NCBI GenBank assembly: GCA_964549995.1
Contig: CAZJXF010000063.1
Span: forward strand, 1-19,641
Length of the DNA: 19,641 nt
Origin: Desulfatirhabdium sp964549995
GTDB lineage: Bacteria > Desulfobacterota > Desulfobacteria > Desulfobacterales > Desulfatirhabdiaceae
Direction: 5' to 3'
Shown: positions 6,378 to 14,358 of the stretch, piece after piece
Position numbering within the stretch: the first letter of the stretch is position 1
Layout of the letters: each line of letters opens with the position of its first letter
The notes under the pieces: generated by a model
The model's input: the letters and a program-made list of their open reading frames with translations, nothing else
The model's database searches: none
Told to the model about the DNA's origin: nothing
Made by a program: the position numbers and the translations under genes

Positions 6378-8546
6378 TCATCCGAGAAGCTTGTATCGGC
6401 TGTTTTTCCAATTGTCGATGTCGCTGGTGTAGTACGGGGAAAAGCGCCTGTCGGAAGGACCTCCGGGAAGGCTGGTGAGGAGCTGCATCCGGGAGAAATC
6501 GGCAATCATCCGCCAGGATGGCGAAAACGTGGTTTGGCGACCGGCGCTGCGAAAGATCTGACCCTGCGTAACGGTGGCACGGTTTCCGGGAAGTTCGATC
6601 GGACCGTAATCGAAGCCCAGGAATCGGGGCAGCTTGCCGCCGAACAACAGATGGTTCAGGGTGATCCGACGGGTTTCACCATACGGAACGACCGGCTTCG
6701 AAAGACCGACATCGATGGCTTCCCGAAGGATCTCCTCCCGACGCCTCCCATCGAACCAAGCGCTGTCCGTCTTCAGCAGAATGGCGTCGAAATTCCCGAA
6801 ATAGTCGTTGAAGAGCGACGTTTCGCACATCACGTGCCGCAGCACATCCCGCCCCATCCCCTGATCTCCGAAGACGATCTCGACCAGTTCCTGGTAAATG
6901 GCCTCGAACCGGCTGGCCTCGACGGAAACCGCTTCGTACCGACCATCCCATGCCGAAAGCCGCCTTGCCGCCTCGGTATCCGGCAGAAAGGGCCGCAGGA
7001 TATCCAGAAACGCCTTTGCCTGAAGCGAGAGCAGATCGGTTTGAATCGCCTGCATGACGTCGGCATCGAGCGATCCGGCTTGTTGACGCAGCATCTCGGT
7101 GATGCGATCGGCCCGCCAGGACGCCATCGCCAGATTGATGGGTTGTGCCACTCCCCAGGCATTGAGATCCTGGTTGGCGGTTACGATGAAGCCCTCTTCC
7201 GGATCGATGCGGCAAGGCAATTGAGACGGATCGACCCAACCGGTCGGATCGAATCGTCTGTCCCATGCAGGCGTCGGCAACAAGCCGCTCACCCCTTCCG
7301 GTCTTCGGAACATCCGTCCAGACATCTGATATCCGATGCTCCCGGTTTTGTCTGCAACCACCCAGTTGAAAGAGAGGCATTCGAGCTTGCGGAAACAAGC
7401 AATCGCTTCATCGACACGGGTGGCCTTCAACAGATCGAACATACCGGCGATATCCCCGGCTCCCGCTTTCCGGGCGCAGCTCCAATTCATCACGAGATAT
7501 TCCCCATCGATGAACGGATCTCCTTCGAGAAGCCCCCATTCGTTTTCGTATACGGTTTCGACGACGGTTCTTCCCTTCTTCGTCCGGATGATCTCCTTTC
7601 GCGCCTGAAAGGGGGTCCATCCGTCATCCCGGAAATAACAGCCGTTTCTGCAGCGCTCGATCCGATAATCGATCTGATCCATAAAGGAGTACGTGACCCC
7701 CCAGGCGATGTCGGGTGTTCGTCCGGCAGCAACGGCCGGAGCGCCGGGCAAGGTGATACCGACGACACTTCGGCCTGCAATGTGCATCACCACCTCGTAC
7801 CAAATGGCAGGCAGGCGGTTGACTTCAAGATGCGGATCGTTGCAGACAATGGGCTTTCCGCTCCGTGTAAGTTTGCCGGATACCACCCAGTTGTTGCTGG
7901 CACTAAAATGCGGCGCCTTGCGAAGCCACGCCAGGGCTTCCGGTACGATCGGAGGCGCCAACCGAACGGCCTTCATCCGATCGATGTCGATGGGATCACA
8001 CAAATAGGGAAACAGCTCCCGAATCTTGGCTTCTGGAATTCCGTTTTGAATCATCTGCACGAGGAATTTTTCCATATTCCCCTGAACGTCGGCAAGCCCC
8101 AGAAATCCCATGATCTTTGCCAGAATCAGGGTATCTTCAGGCTTCCAGGGCTCGATCGGAACCCTCAGCAGGCGAAATTCCCAAACACGGCCATGCTCTT
8201 CGATACACCGGTTGACACCTTCGGCATAGGCCGAAAGGGCGTTTCGATGCTCCGCTGAAAGACGTTCCATTTCGCCTGATGCATCCGGCAGAAACCGCAT
8301 CCGCCGCATGAATCGATCGACCTCGACAAGTGCTGGATCGTCTGCCAAAAGCTCCGAAGCTCTCCCTTGCAGCAGGATACGGGTGAGCATCATTTGCAGC
8401 TGGCGATCCCTTGCGTGCATGTAGCCGAGCGCACGAAACCCATCCTCGAAGGACTCGGCCGAAATGATCGGAATACCATGCTCGTTTCGACGGATGACGA
8501 TCGAACCGTTTTTCCCATTCCATTGTTTCATTTCGGGCATTTTCAT
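6378..8546 (-). CDS. Penicillin acylase family protein (S45 Ntn-hydrolase)
   Basis: This family is made as a precursor that cuts itself so that an internal Ser becomes the N-terminal nucleophile of the beta chain; members cleave amide bonds in penicillins, acyl-homoserine lactones or other N-acyl compounds. With the start at 8546 the protein has 722 residues, normal for the family. The nucleophile candidate is Ser217 in SASNNWVVSG, followed by the typical NDPHLEVNRLP and GITLPGAPAVAAGRTPDIAWG segments. Unlike most relatives it shows no signal peptide (it begins MKMPEMKQWNGKNGSIVIRR), so a cytoplasmic location is inferred. GAGGG lies 8 nt before the chosen ATG, and the ATG two codons further in is nearly as good. 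An in-frame extension upstream of 8546 is derived from repeat sequence and is not trusted. Substrate unknown. Confidence 0.88.
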   Translation of the reverse strand: MKMPEMKQWNGKNGSIVIRRNEHGIPIISAESFEDGFRALGYMHARDRQLQMMLTRILLQGRASELLADDPALVEVDRFMRRMRFLPDASGEMERLSAEHRNALSAYAEGVNRCIEEHGRVWEFRLLRVPIEPWKPEDTLILAKIMGFLGLADVQGNMEKFLVQMIQNGIPEAKIRELFPYLCDPIDIDRMKAVRLAPPIVPEALAWLRKAPHFSASNNWVVSGKLTRSGKPIVCNDPHLEVNRLPAIWYEVVMHIAGRSVVGITLPGAPAVAAGRTPDIAWGVTYSFMDQIDYRIERCRNGCYFRDDGWTPFQARKEIIRTKKGRTVVETVYENEWGLLEGDPFIDGEYLVMNWSCARKAGAGDIAGMFDLLKATRVDEAIACFRKLECLSFNWVVADKTGSIGYQMSGRMFRRPEGVSGLLPTPAWDRRFDPTGWVDPSQLPCRIDPEEGFIVTANQDLNAWGVAQPINLAMASWRADRITEMLRQQAGSLDADVMQAIQTDLLSLQAKAFLDILRPFLPDTEAARRLSAWDGRYEAVSVEASRFEAIYQELVEIVFGDQGMGRDVLRHVMCETSLFNDYFGNFDAILLKTDSAWFDGRRREEILREAIDVGLSKPVVPYGETRRITLNHLLFGGKLPRFLGFDYGPIELPGNRATVTQGQIFRSAGRQTTFSPSWRMIADFSRMQLLTSLPGGPSDRRFSPYYTSDIDNWKNSRYKLLG

Positions 8547-8601
8547 TCCCTTTCCCTCAACGGCATGATGGACCCGCGTCGATGCGTTTTTCGTGAGCCG
8601 C

Positions 8602-8650
8602 AGGGGGCGGGCACGCCTTTTTCGCTGCATCGGAAAAACTCATCCGCCCC
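8602..8650 (-). repeat. Type I interspersed repeat fragment (inner right arm)
   Basis: The 49-bp stretch AGGGGGCGGGCACGCCTTTT...CATCCGCCCC matches the inner right arm of the complete element at 11694-12013 (minus strand) and the left arm of the element at 14047-14358. It shares CGCCTTTTTCG-TGCATCGGA-AAACTCA-CCGCCC. Neither terminus is present. It lies between glnE and the acylase gene, in a 173-bp gap that otherwise shows only a purine/pyrimidine-biased stretch. Confidence 0.6.
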
Positions 8651-8719
8651 ACCCCCCTGTCTTCCTCTCCCACATCGATCCCATCGAGCCCTTTTGCCTC
8701 TTCCCCATACCCTACCCCT

Positions 8720-11635
8720 TCATTCCGCCTTCCCGCGAAACACCCGCTTCCAGATCATCAACACCCCTTTTCGCAGTGACGCGAACCGCTTGGCGTCGAC
8801 GATCGGCGGCTTTTCCTGAAGACTCAGCTGGTGCATCGTCGCACGGAAGGTCAAATAGGCTTCCTTGAGGAAATAGGCGTGGGTTTCCGCGATAATGCCC
8901 GCTTCGATGAGGGTGGTGAGCTGCCGGACATTGTCCGTCCATTCGAGAAGCCGGTTGTCCCGGAACGATCCTCGAAGCAGCAGGTATTGCACGATGAATT
9001 CGATGTCGATGATGCCGCCACGGTCGTTCTTCAAATCGAAGTGTTCCGAATCGCTTGGCGGATGGTTCTCGAGCAGTCGTTTTCGCATGTGGATGACGGA
9101 CCGTCGCAGGGTTTCCGGATCTCTCGGCTTGGCCAGGATCTGCCTTCGGACTTTTTGAAACCGCTCGGCCAGCACCGGGTCCCCGGATACGGGTCTTGCC
9201 CGGACCAGGGCCTGATGCTCCCAAGTCCATGCCTTTTCCATCTGGTAATGCAGAAAGCCGTCCATTGAACTGACCAAAATCCCGGATTCGCCGTCGGGTC
9301 GAAGACGCGTATCGGCGTCATAGAGTTGACCGGCACGTGTCCGGGTAGTGAGCAGGTGTACGATCCGCTGAGCAAGCCGCATGTAGAACTGGGCATGATC
9401 GATAGATTGCCTTCCGCCTGCTGTCATCCCCTGCCTTGCGCCATGCAGGAATACGAGATCAAGATCGGAGGCATATCCCAATTCCAGGCCGCCCAACTTC
9501 CCGTAGCCCACCACCAGAAAATCTTTTCCGACCAAGGGCATTTGTCCCGAAGCAGGCGTTCCGAATCTTTCGGCGATGGATTGCCAGGCAAGCATCAACA
9601 CTTCGTCGATCACGACTTCCGCGATTTCGGTCAAATGATCGCTCACCCGCATCAGGGGAAGGACACCGGTGACATCGGCCGCAGCCACACGGAACACATT
9701 CGACTGCTTGAAGATACAGAGGCGTTCAATCAGCTGCTCGGTGTCCTGGTCGGAGGCCACCAGCATCTTCTGTCGGATCTCCTGCTGCAGTTCGGGTTTT
9801 CGAGGGGGGGCGTAGAGCAGTCGGGTGTCGAGCAGTTCATCGAGCAACACGGGATGCCGGGCAAGCCAGGTAACGATCAGGGTGCTGGCGGAAGCCAGCC
9901 GGATGATTTGATCCAGGGTGTGCGGATTTTGAGCCATGAGCGCGAAATAACTCGATCGCCTTCCGATGGCACGCAGCATATCGCCGATACGGTCCAGAAG
10001 CCGCTCCGGCTCCGGAGCCTTGGCCACATAACCGATCACCAGAGGCATCAGTCGATCGAGGCGCTTTCGACCCTCCAAACTGAGGCTTCGAATGGCACTA
10101 TCTTCGCGGATCACCGATAGAACGGCTCGCACACGATTCGTATCCGTATACCCCAATTTCCGGAGAGCCTCCTCGGCTGCCCCGGCTTCGGCTTCTTCCA
10201 GCCATATCGATTTGGCGACGGCCTCCCATCCGGAGCCCGATACGGTTTCATCGAAAAGGGCCGTTTCAAGAAGGGTTTGAAAATGGCGGTGGACGGCTTC
10301 GGTATGCCTTGCAAGGTCCGCATCGAAGGCCGCTCCATCGCGATAGCCCAGAGAGATGGCCAGCCGCTTGCGTTCCAGATCGTCGGTAGGCACCACATGG
10401 GTTTGTCGATCGAACCTCTCCTGAAGCCGATGTTCGAGTACCCGCAGGAATCGGTACGCTCGCTCCAAATCCCGGTAGACTTCTTCAACGATCATTCGAT
10501 GCTTCGCCAGCAGACGCAACACGACAAGAATCGAAGGGGTCTGGAAAACGGCGGAAACCCCGCCGCGAATCAATTGAAACACCTGGCCGAAGAATTCGAT
10601 TTCCCGAATACCGCCTGCCCCCAGCTTGATGTTCCGGGAAAGTCCTTTACGCATCACTTCCCGGGTAATCCGCTGTTTCATCTCCCGAAGGGCGTCGAAC
10701 ACCCCGTAATCGAGATACCGGCGATAGACGAACGGCCGTAGCATCTCGAGAAGACGGTATCCTGCCGAAATGTCGCCTGCCACCGGTCTGGCCTTGATCC
10801 AGGCATATCGCTCCCACTCCCGCCCTTGACGCTGGTAATAGTCCTCCATGGCATCGAAACTCATCACCAGAGGACCGTTTTCCCCGAAGGGCCGAAGATT
10901 GAGATCGATCCGGAAGACCGGGCCTTCCGCGTCACCGGCGTTGAAGGCAGCAATGAGTTTTCGGCAGAGCTTCTGAAAGAAGAGTTCGTTGGAAATGGAT
11001 CGATCCGGCTTGTTGCTACGCGTATAGCCGTTTTGGGCATAGGCGAAGAGGAGATCGATATCCGATGAAAAATTGAGCTCCGCCGCTCCAAGCTTTCCCA
11101 TGCCGATCACCACCAATTTCTGCACGGAGCCGTCCGTACCGATCGGAACACCGATGTCACGGCACATCCATCCATACAGAACGGCAAGGGCAAGATCGAG
11201 ACAAGCCTGGGCCAGGCGGGTCAGATCGGTCATGGTTTCGAGAAGATCGGCGGCTCCGACGATGTCCCGCCACGCGATCCGAACCATTTCCCGTTTGCGG
11301 AAGCAGCGCAATGCGAAAGAAAGCTCGGCTTCGGTCGATACGCCGCAGATTCGATCGCTCAGAAAGCGATGGTAGCGATCGGGAAGATAACTGGTCAGCA
11401 GATCGCCGCTATCGACGAGATCGACAAGGAGACGAGGATCGCGGATGCAAGCCTGACGAACGAAATGACTGGCCAGAAAAACGGCAGGCAGGGTATGACG
11501 GACAAAGGGATGATCCGGAAAGGGAATACCGGATATTGAAAACGCCTCGAACACGTCGTCTGTGTTTCGACGGACTTCGCTGGCCAATGTCGGATCGAGA
11601 TCATCCGGGAGCGGCACGATGGCGGAACAGGTCAT
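8720..11635 (-). CDS. glnE: Bifunctional glutamine synthetase adenylyltransferase/deadenylylase
   Basis: GlnE adenylylates glutamine synthetase to switch it off and removes the AMP to switch it on, in response to PII state and glutamine. The 971 residues (E. coli enzyme 946) contain two nucleotidyltransferase domains: an N-terminal one with GMGKLGAAELNFSSDIDLLF (178-197) and a C-terminal one with GYGKLGGLELGYASDLDLVF (710-729) plus DTRLRPDGESG (775-785). By homology the N-terminal half deadenylylates and the C-terminal half adenylylates. Both Asp-X-Asp pairs are intact. The ATG at 11635 has AGAAGG about 10 nt upstream, a modest site. A repeat remnant ends 15 bp upstream of the start. It is the first gene after the terminator and repeat behind the glutaredoxin gene, and is probably cotranscribed with the acylase gene. 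Confidence 0.96.
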   Translation of the reverse strand: MTCSAIVPLPDDLDPTLASEVRRNTDDVFEAFSISGIPFPDHPFVRHTLPAVFLASHFVRQACIRDPRLLVDLVDSGDLLTSYLPDRYHRFLSDRICGVSTEAELSFALRCFRKREMVRIAWRDIVGAADLLETMTDLTRLAQACLDLALAVLYGWMCRDIGVPIGTDGSVQKLVVIGMGKLGAAELNFSSDIDLLFAYAQNGYTRSNKPDRSISNELFFQKLCRKLIAAFNAGDAEGPVFRIDLNLRPFGENGPLVMSFDAMEDYYQRQGREWERYAWIKARPVAGDISAGYRLLEMLRPFVYRRYLDYGVFDALREMKQRITREVMRKGLSRNIKLGAGGIREIEFFGQVFQLIRGGVSAVFQTPSILVVLRLLAKHRMIVEEVYRDLERAYRFLRVLEHRLQERFDRQTHVVPTDDLERKRLAISLGYRDGAAFDADLARHTEAVHRHFQTLLETALFDETVSGSGWEAVAKSIWLEEAEAGAAEEALRKLGYTDTNRVRAVLSVIREDSAIRSLSLEGRKRLDRLMPLVIGYVAKAPEPERLLDRIGDMLRAIGRRSSYFALMAQNPHTLDQIIRLASASTLIVTWLARHPVLLDELLDTRLLYAPPRKPELQQEIRQKMLVASDQDTEQLIERLCIFKQSNVFRVAAADVTGVLPLMRVSDHLTEIAEVVIDEVLMLAWQSIAERFGTPASGQMPLVGKDFLVVGYGKLGGLELGYASDLDLVFLHGARQGMTAGGRQSIDHAQFYMRLAQRIVHLLTTRTRAGQLYDADTRLRPDGESGILVSSMDGFLHYQMEKAWTWEHQALVRARPVSGDPVLAERFQKVRRQILAKPRDPETLRRSVIHMRKRLLENHPPSDSEHFDLKNDRGGIIDIEFIVQYLLLRGSFRDNRLLEWTDNVRQLTTLIEAGIIAETHAYFLKEAYLTFRATMHQLSLQEKPPIVDAKRFASLRKGVLMIWKRVFRGKAE

Positions 11636-11650
11636 GGGGCCGGCCCTTCT

Positions 11651-11693
11651 ATGCGGCTCAGATGAGACTTCTGGACTTTCTTCAAGTCAATCA
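11651..11693 (+). repeat. Remnant right terminus of a type I repeat
   Basis: Positions 11651-11679 repeat 11967-11995 in direct orientation, with 27 of 29 bases the same (ATGCG-CTC-GATGAGACTTC and onward). In the complete element that segment lies just inside the right terminus. The remnant then decays toward TCA at 11691-11693, where the complete element starts. It lies immediately upstream of glnE. Confidence 0.55.
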
Positions 11694-12013
11694 TGATGGG
11701 CTCGCAAAAAGTCGCTCTACCCTCGATTGTGGGGTGTTTCCGGGCCTGAGCATGGGGGGAGAACCGCCTTTTGATGTTGCATCGGATACTTGTTTGAATC
11801 CGCCGGAGATCGTTGGGCCGGGCATGCGCATTCAGTCCATATCTGTTAGAATAACAAGTCGTTGTATTCCAAATGCCCCACCTCTGAAGTCTGGCCACAT
11901 GCCCGGCCCTTACGAGCTCGGGCGGCTGAGTTTATCCGATGCAACGAAAAAGGCGGTTCTCCTCCCATGCGACTCGGATGAGACTTCTGGACTTTTTGCG
12001 AATCCGTCCATCA
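11694..12013 (+). repeat. Type I interspersed repeat, complete, 320 bp long-arm inverted repeat
   Basis: The ends are TGATGGGCTCGCAAAAAGTC and, inverted, TGATGGACGGATTCGCAAAA. The inner arms 11761-11828 and 11896-11960 are largely inverse complements (GAACCGCCTTTT, GTTGCATCGGAT and GGGCCGGGCATG occur in both). A block in the middle of the arms differs: ACTTGTTTGAATCCGCCGGA on the left and AAACTCAGCCGCCCGAGC on the right. This asymmetry sets the orientation. The loop is about 67 nt. It fills most of the 430-bp gap between glnE and the glutaredoxin gene. No transposase is encoded; a leftward 88-codon ORF across it (11632-11898) shows no family features. Confidence 0.85.
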
Positions 12014-12028
12014 GGGTATGACATCAGG

Positions 12029-12053
12029 AGAAAATGAACCGGCCGACGGCCGG
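12029..12053 (-). terminator. Rho-independent terminator after glnS-glutaredoxin
   Basis: On the minus strand, 13 nt past the TGA of the glutaredoxin-like gene, CCGGCC-GTC-GGCCGG forms a perfect 6-bp GC stem with a 3-nt loop, followed by TTCATTTTC. It would separate the kdsD-to-glutaredoxin transcripts from glnE. The T-tract is imperfect. Confidence 0.6.
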
Positions 12054-12065
12054 GCGCTACACCCT

Positions 12066-12287
12066 TCAGGCCTTACCGCCCCAGCCGATGGAGACCGCTC
12101 CCCCGTCCAGAATGACCGGAATCCGTCGATCCCCGCCCGAATGCCGGAGCATGTCGTCCAGATCCAACGGATTGGCCTTGACATCGATGAAGCGCACGTC
12201 TCTGCCCGCATCGGCATAGGCTTGCCGGGCGGCACGGGTGAAAGGGCACGAGGGTTTCCCAAAAATGACGACCGGCTCTTGGTGCAT
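12066..12287 (-). CDS. Glutaredoxin-like protein, UXX-star family (Cys form)
   Basis: A 73-residue thioredoxin-fold protein. After a short beta strand (VVIFGKP) comes the redox motif SCPFTRAAR with a single active-site Cys14 (codon TGC) and Thr17 in the position of the second cysteine. It continues FIDVKANPLDLDDMLR, then the cis-Pro segment RRIPVIL and a GWGG end. I recognise this as the small UXX-star (seleno)protein group of anaerobes, in which the Cys is often selenocysteine; here it is an ordinary cysteine and no UGA is involved. The role is presumably thiol redox or transfer, and the partner is unknown. The ATG at 12287 has GAAGGGA 3-9 nt upstream; longer in-frame readings overlap glnS. 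It lies 14 nt behind glnS and is followed by a terminator. Confidence 0.82.
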   Translation of the reverse strand: MHQEPVVIFGKPSCPFTRAARQAYADAGRDVRFIDVKANPLDLDDMLRHSGGDRRIPVILDGGAVSIGWGGKA

Positions 12288-12301
12288 CTTTCCCTTCTCG
12301 C

Positions 12302-14002
12302 TCAGGTTCGAGTCCCCTGTTTTTTGAGCTTTTCCCATTCGTCCCGCAAGGTGACGATCCGGTTGAAGACCGGCCGGCCGGGGGTTGAATCCTTCGTATC
12401 CACGCAGAAATATCCGAGTCGCTCGAACTGGAAGCGCTCCCCTGCCGCAGCATCGATCAGGGCGGGTTCAATCCGGGCTTGATCCAACACGTGAAGGGAT
12501 GCGGGGTTCAGGTTCAGCGTGAAGTCCGCCCCTTCGGGTACTTCGTCGGGGTCCGGCTGGGTAAACAGATGGTCATATAGACGGACCGTCGCCACCCGCC
12601 CATGGCTGGCGGACACCCAGTGAAGGGTCGCCTTCACCTTACGGCCGTCGGGCGCTCCGCCACCTCGGGTTTCCGGATCGTAGGTGCAGCGGATGGTTTC
12701 GATCCGACCGGTCTGCGGGTTCTTTTCCACCCCCACACAGCGGATGAAATAAGCATAGCGCAGCCGGACTTCCCGACCGGGAGCCAGCCGAAAGTATTTC
12801 TTCGGCGGGTCCTCCATGAAATCTTCCGCCTCGATATACAGCTCACGCGTAAAGGGCACCTGCCGGGAACCCATCTCAGGCCGATCCGGATAGTAGGGCG
12901 CATCGAGCCATTCGACCCGATCGGCCGGAAAGTTTTCGATCACGACTTTTACGGGGTTTAAAACGGCCATCACCCGCAGCGCCGTCTCGTTCAGGTATTC
13001 CCGGATGCAGTGCTCGAACAGGGCCACATCTACCACGCTGTCCCTTCGGGCCACCCCGATCCGCTCGCAAAAGGTGCGGATCGCCTCCGGCGGAACCCCT
13101 CTGCGTCGCAGACCGGAAAGTGTGGGCATGCGCGGGTCGTCCCATCCATCGACATGCCCTTCTTGGACGAGGCGGATGAGCTTTCGCTTGCTCAAGACGG
13201 TATAGCTCAAATTCAATCGGGCGAATTCATATTGGCGTGGTCTTCGAGGCGGATTCACCTGATCGATGACCCAGTCGTACAGGGCCCGGTTGTTTTCGAA
13301 TTCGAGCGTACAGATGGAATGGGTGATTCCTTCGATGGCATCCGAAAGACAATGGGCGAAATCGTACATCGGATAGATGCACCAGTCCGTACCCGTCCGG
13401 TGATGAGCCGCCTTTCGGATACGGTAGAGAGTCGGATCCCGCATCATGATGTTGGGGGAAGCCATGTCGATCTTGGCCCGCAACACGTGGGTTCCTTCCT
13501 CGAATTCGCCGGCCCGCATCCGTTGGAAGAGGTCGAGATTTTCGGCAATGCTGCGGTTTCGATAAGGGCTTTCCTTGCCCGGCTCGGTCAACGTTCCCCG
13601 GTATTGACGGATTTGTTCCGGGCTCAGGCTGCACACATAGGCAGCTCCTTTTCGGATGAGCAACAGCGCATATTCAAAGAGCCGCTCGAAATAATCGGAA
13701 GCATAATACAGGTGCTTTCCCCAATCGAACCCCAGCCACCGGACATCGTTTTGAATCGATTCGACATACTCGACATCTTCCTTCACTGGATTGGTGTCGT
13801 CGAATCGCAGATGACACCTGCCGCCGAATTCTTTCGCCAGCCCGAAATTCAGGCAAATGGATTTGGCATGCCCGATGTGCAGGTAGCCATTGGGCTCTGG
13901 GGGAAAGCGCGTGATCACCTCACCGTTGTTCTTGCCGGCTGCGACATCGGTTTCGATGATGGTGCGAATGAAATTGGGTTGTATGGTCATCGGTTCGGAC
14001 AT
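12302..14002 (-). CDS. glnS: Glutaminyl-tRNA synthetase
   Basis: A class I aminoacyl-tRNA synthetase that charges tRNA(Gln) directly with glutamine. The 566 residues (E. coli 554) contain PPEPNGYLHIGHAKS with HIGH at 42-45, the KMSKS equivalent VLSKRKL (269-275), and the GlnRS-type C-terminal anticodon-binding beta barrels. It resembles GlnRS rather than GluRS over the whole length (RFDDTNPVKED, TLYRIRKAAHHRTG, MYDFAHCLSDAIEGITHSIC). The ATG at 14002 has AAGGAT with 8-nt spacing. The neighbours are the glutaredoxin gene 14 nt downstream and, upstream, a 353-bp gap filled with repeat sequence that separates it from pfk. A promoter for glnS, if there is one, lies in or next to the repeat; I saw none that is convincing. 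Confidence 0.96.
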   Translation of the reverse strand: MSEPMTIQPNFIRTIIETDVAAGKNNGEVITRFPPEPNGYLHIGHAKSICLNFGLAKEFGGRCHLRFDDTNPVKEDVEYVESIQNDVRWLGFDWGKHLYYASDYFERLFEYALLLIRKGAAYVCSLSPEQIRQYRGTLTEPGKESPYRNRSIAENLDLFQRMRAGEFEEGTHVLRAKIDMASPNIMMRDPTLYRIRKAAHHRTGTDWCIYPMYDFAHCLSDAIEGITHSICTLEFENNRALYDWVIDQVNPPRRPRQYEFARLNLSYTVLSKRKLIRLVQEGHVDGWDDPRMPTLSGLRRRGVPPEAIRTFCERIGVARRDSVVDVALFEHCIREYLNETALRVMAVLNPVKVVIENFPADRVEWLDAPYYPDRPEMGSRQVPFTRELYIEAEDFMEDPPKKYFRLAPGREVRLRYAYFIRCVGVEKNPQTGRIETIRCTYDPETRGGGAPDGRKVKATLHWVSASHGRVATVRLYDHLFTQPDPDEVPEGADFTLNLNPASLHVLDQARIEPALIDAAAGERFQFERLGYFCVDTKDSTPGRPVFNRIVTLRDEWEKLKKQGTRT

Positions 14003-14022
14003 ATCGAAAGATCCTTATAATC

Positions 14023-14066
14023 GACTTTTTGGGAAGCCGACGTGGTTGATGGTCTCGCAAAAAGTC
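14023..14066. repeat. Head-to-head junction of two repeat termini (hairpin)
   Basis: GACTTTTTGGGAAGCC (14023-14038), a right-terminus remnant, faces GGTCTCGCAAAAAGTC (14051-14066), the left terminus of the next element. The arms pair at 13 of 16 positions around a 12-nt spacer. The hairpin begins 20 nt upstream of the glnS start codon, just upstream of its ribosome-binding site. Confidence 0.6.
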
Positions 14067-14358
14067 AGATGCTCTTGTTTAACCCGCAGGAGAGCGGGTG
14101 CATTTTGCTTGCGCAGCGGAAAAACTCAGCAGCCCGATCTCGTAGGATCGGGCGGATGGCCAAGATGAAAAAGATGGCTTTCTGAAAGGCAACGTCCGGA
14201 TTATCCATCCAAAACAGATGAAGCGCGTCCGCCCGATCCAACGATCTCCGGCTGCTTCAAACACGTTTCCGCTGCTTCGCAAAACACCACCCGCCCTCCT
14301 GCTGGAAGCCAGGCATTGGAAGGAAATCGGTAAGTGGCGACTTTTTGCGAAGCCGTCA
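14047..14358 (-). repeat. Type I interspersed repeat, complete, 312 bp long-arm inverted repeat
   Basis: The ends are TGATGGTCTCGCAAAAAGTC (left) and, inverted, TGACGGCTTCGCAAAAAGTC (right). The inner arms share GCAGGAG-GCGGGTG, GCAGCGGAAA and GGATCGGGCGGA. The same arm asymmetry as at 11694-12013 is present but reversed: AAACTCAGC is on the left and the inverse of GTGTTTGAAGCAGCCGGAGATCGTT on the right, so this copy is inverted. The loop is about 71 nt (14157-14227). Read on the minus strand it aligns loosely with the other loop (GCGC-TTCA at the start, CTGTT, GTTG, TGGCCA at the end). The right end supplies the stop codon of pfk. Confidence 0.85.

Noticed and set aside
6367..6380. A bidirectional terminator expected between folP and the acylase gene
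   Set aside because: The gap is 8 bp and I see no GC-rich hairpin with T-tracts in or near it.
6366..8258. 630-codon rightward ORF
   Set aside because: It is antisense to the acylase gene. Its translation is low-complexity, rich in Arg, Pro and Gly, with no recognisable domain.
11632..11898. 88-codon leftward ORF overlapping the glnE start by 4 bases
   Set aside because: It is encoded almost entirely by the type I repeat and its remnant. The overlap looks like a coupled gene but the peptide has no family features.
13059..13079. CTCGCAAAAGGTGCGG resembling a repeat terminus inside glnS
   Set aside because: It lies in conserved GlnRS coding sequence with no further repeat similarity on either side; a chance match.
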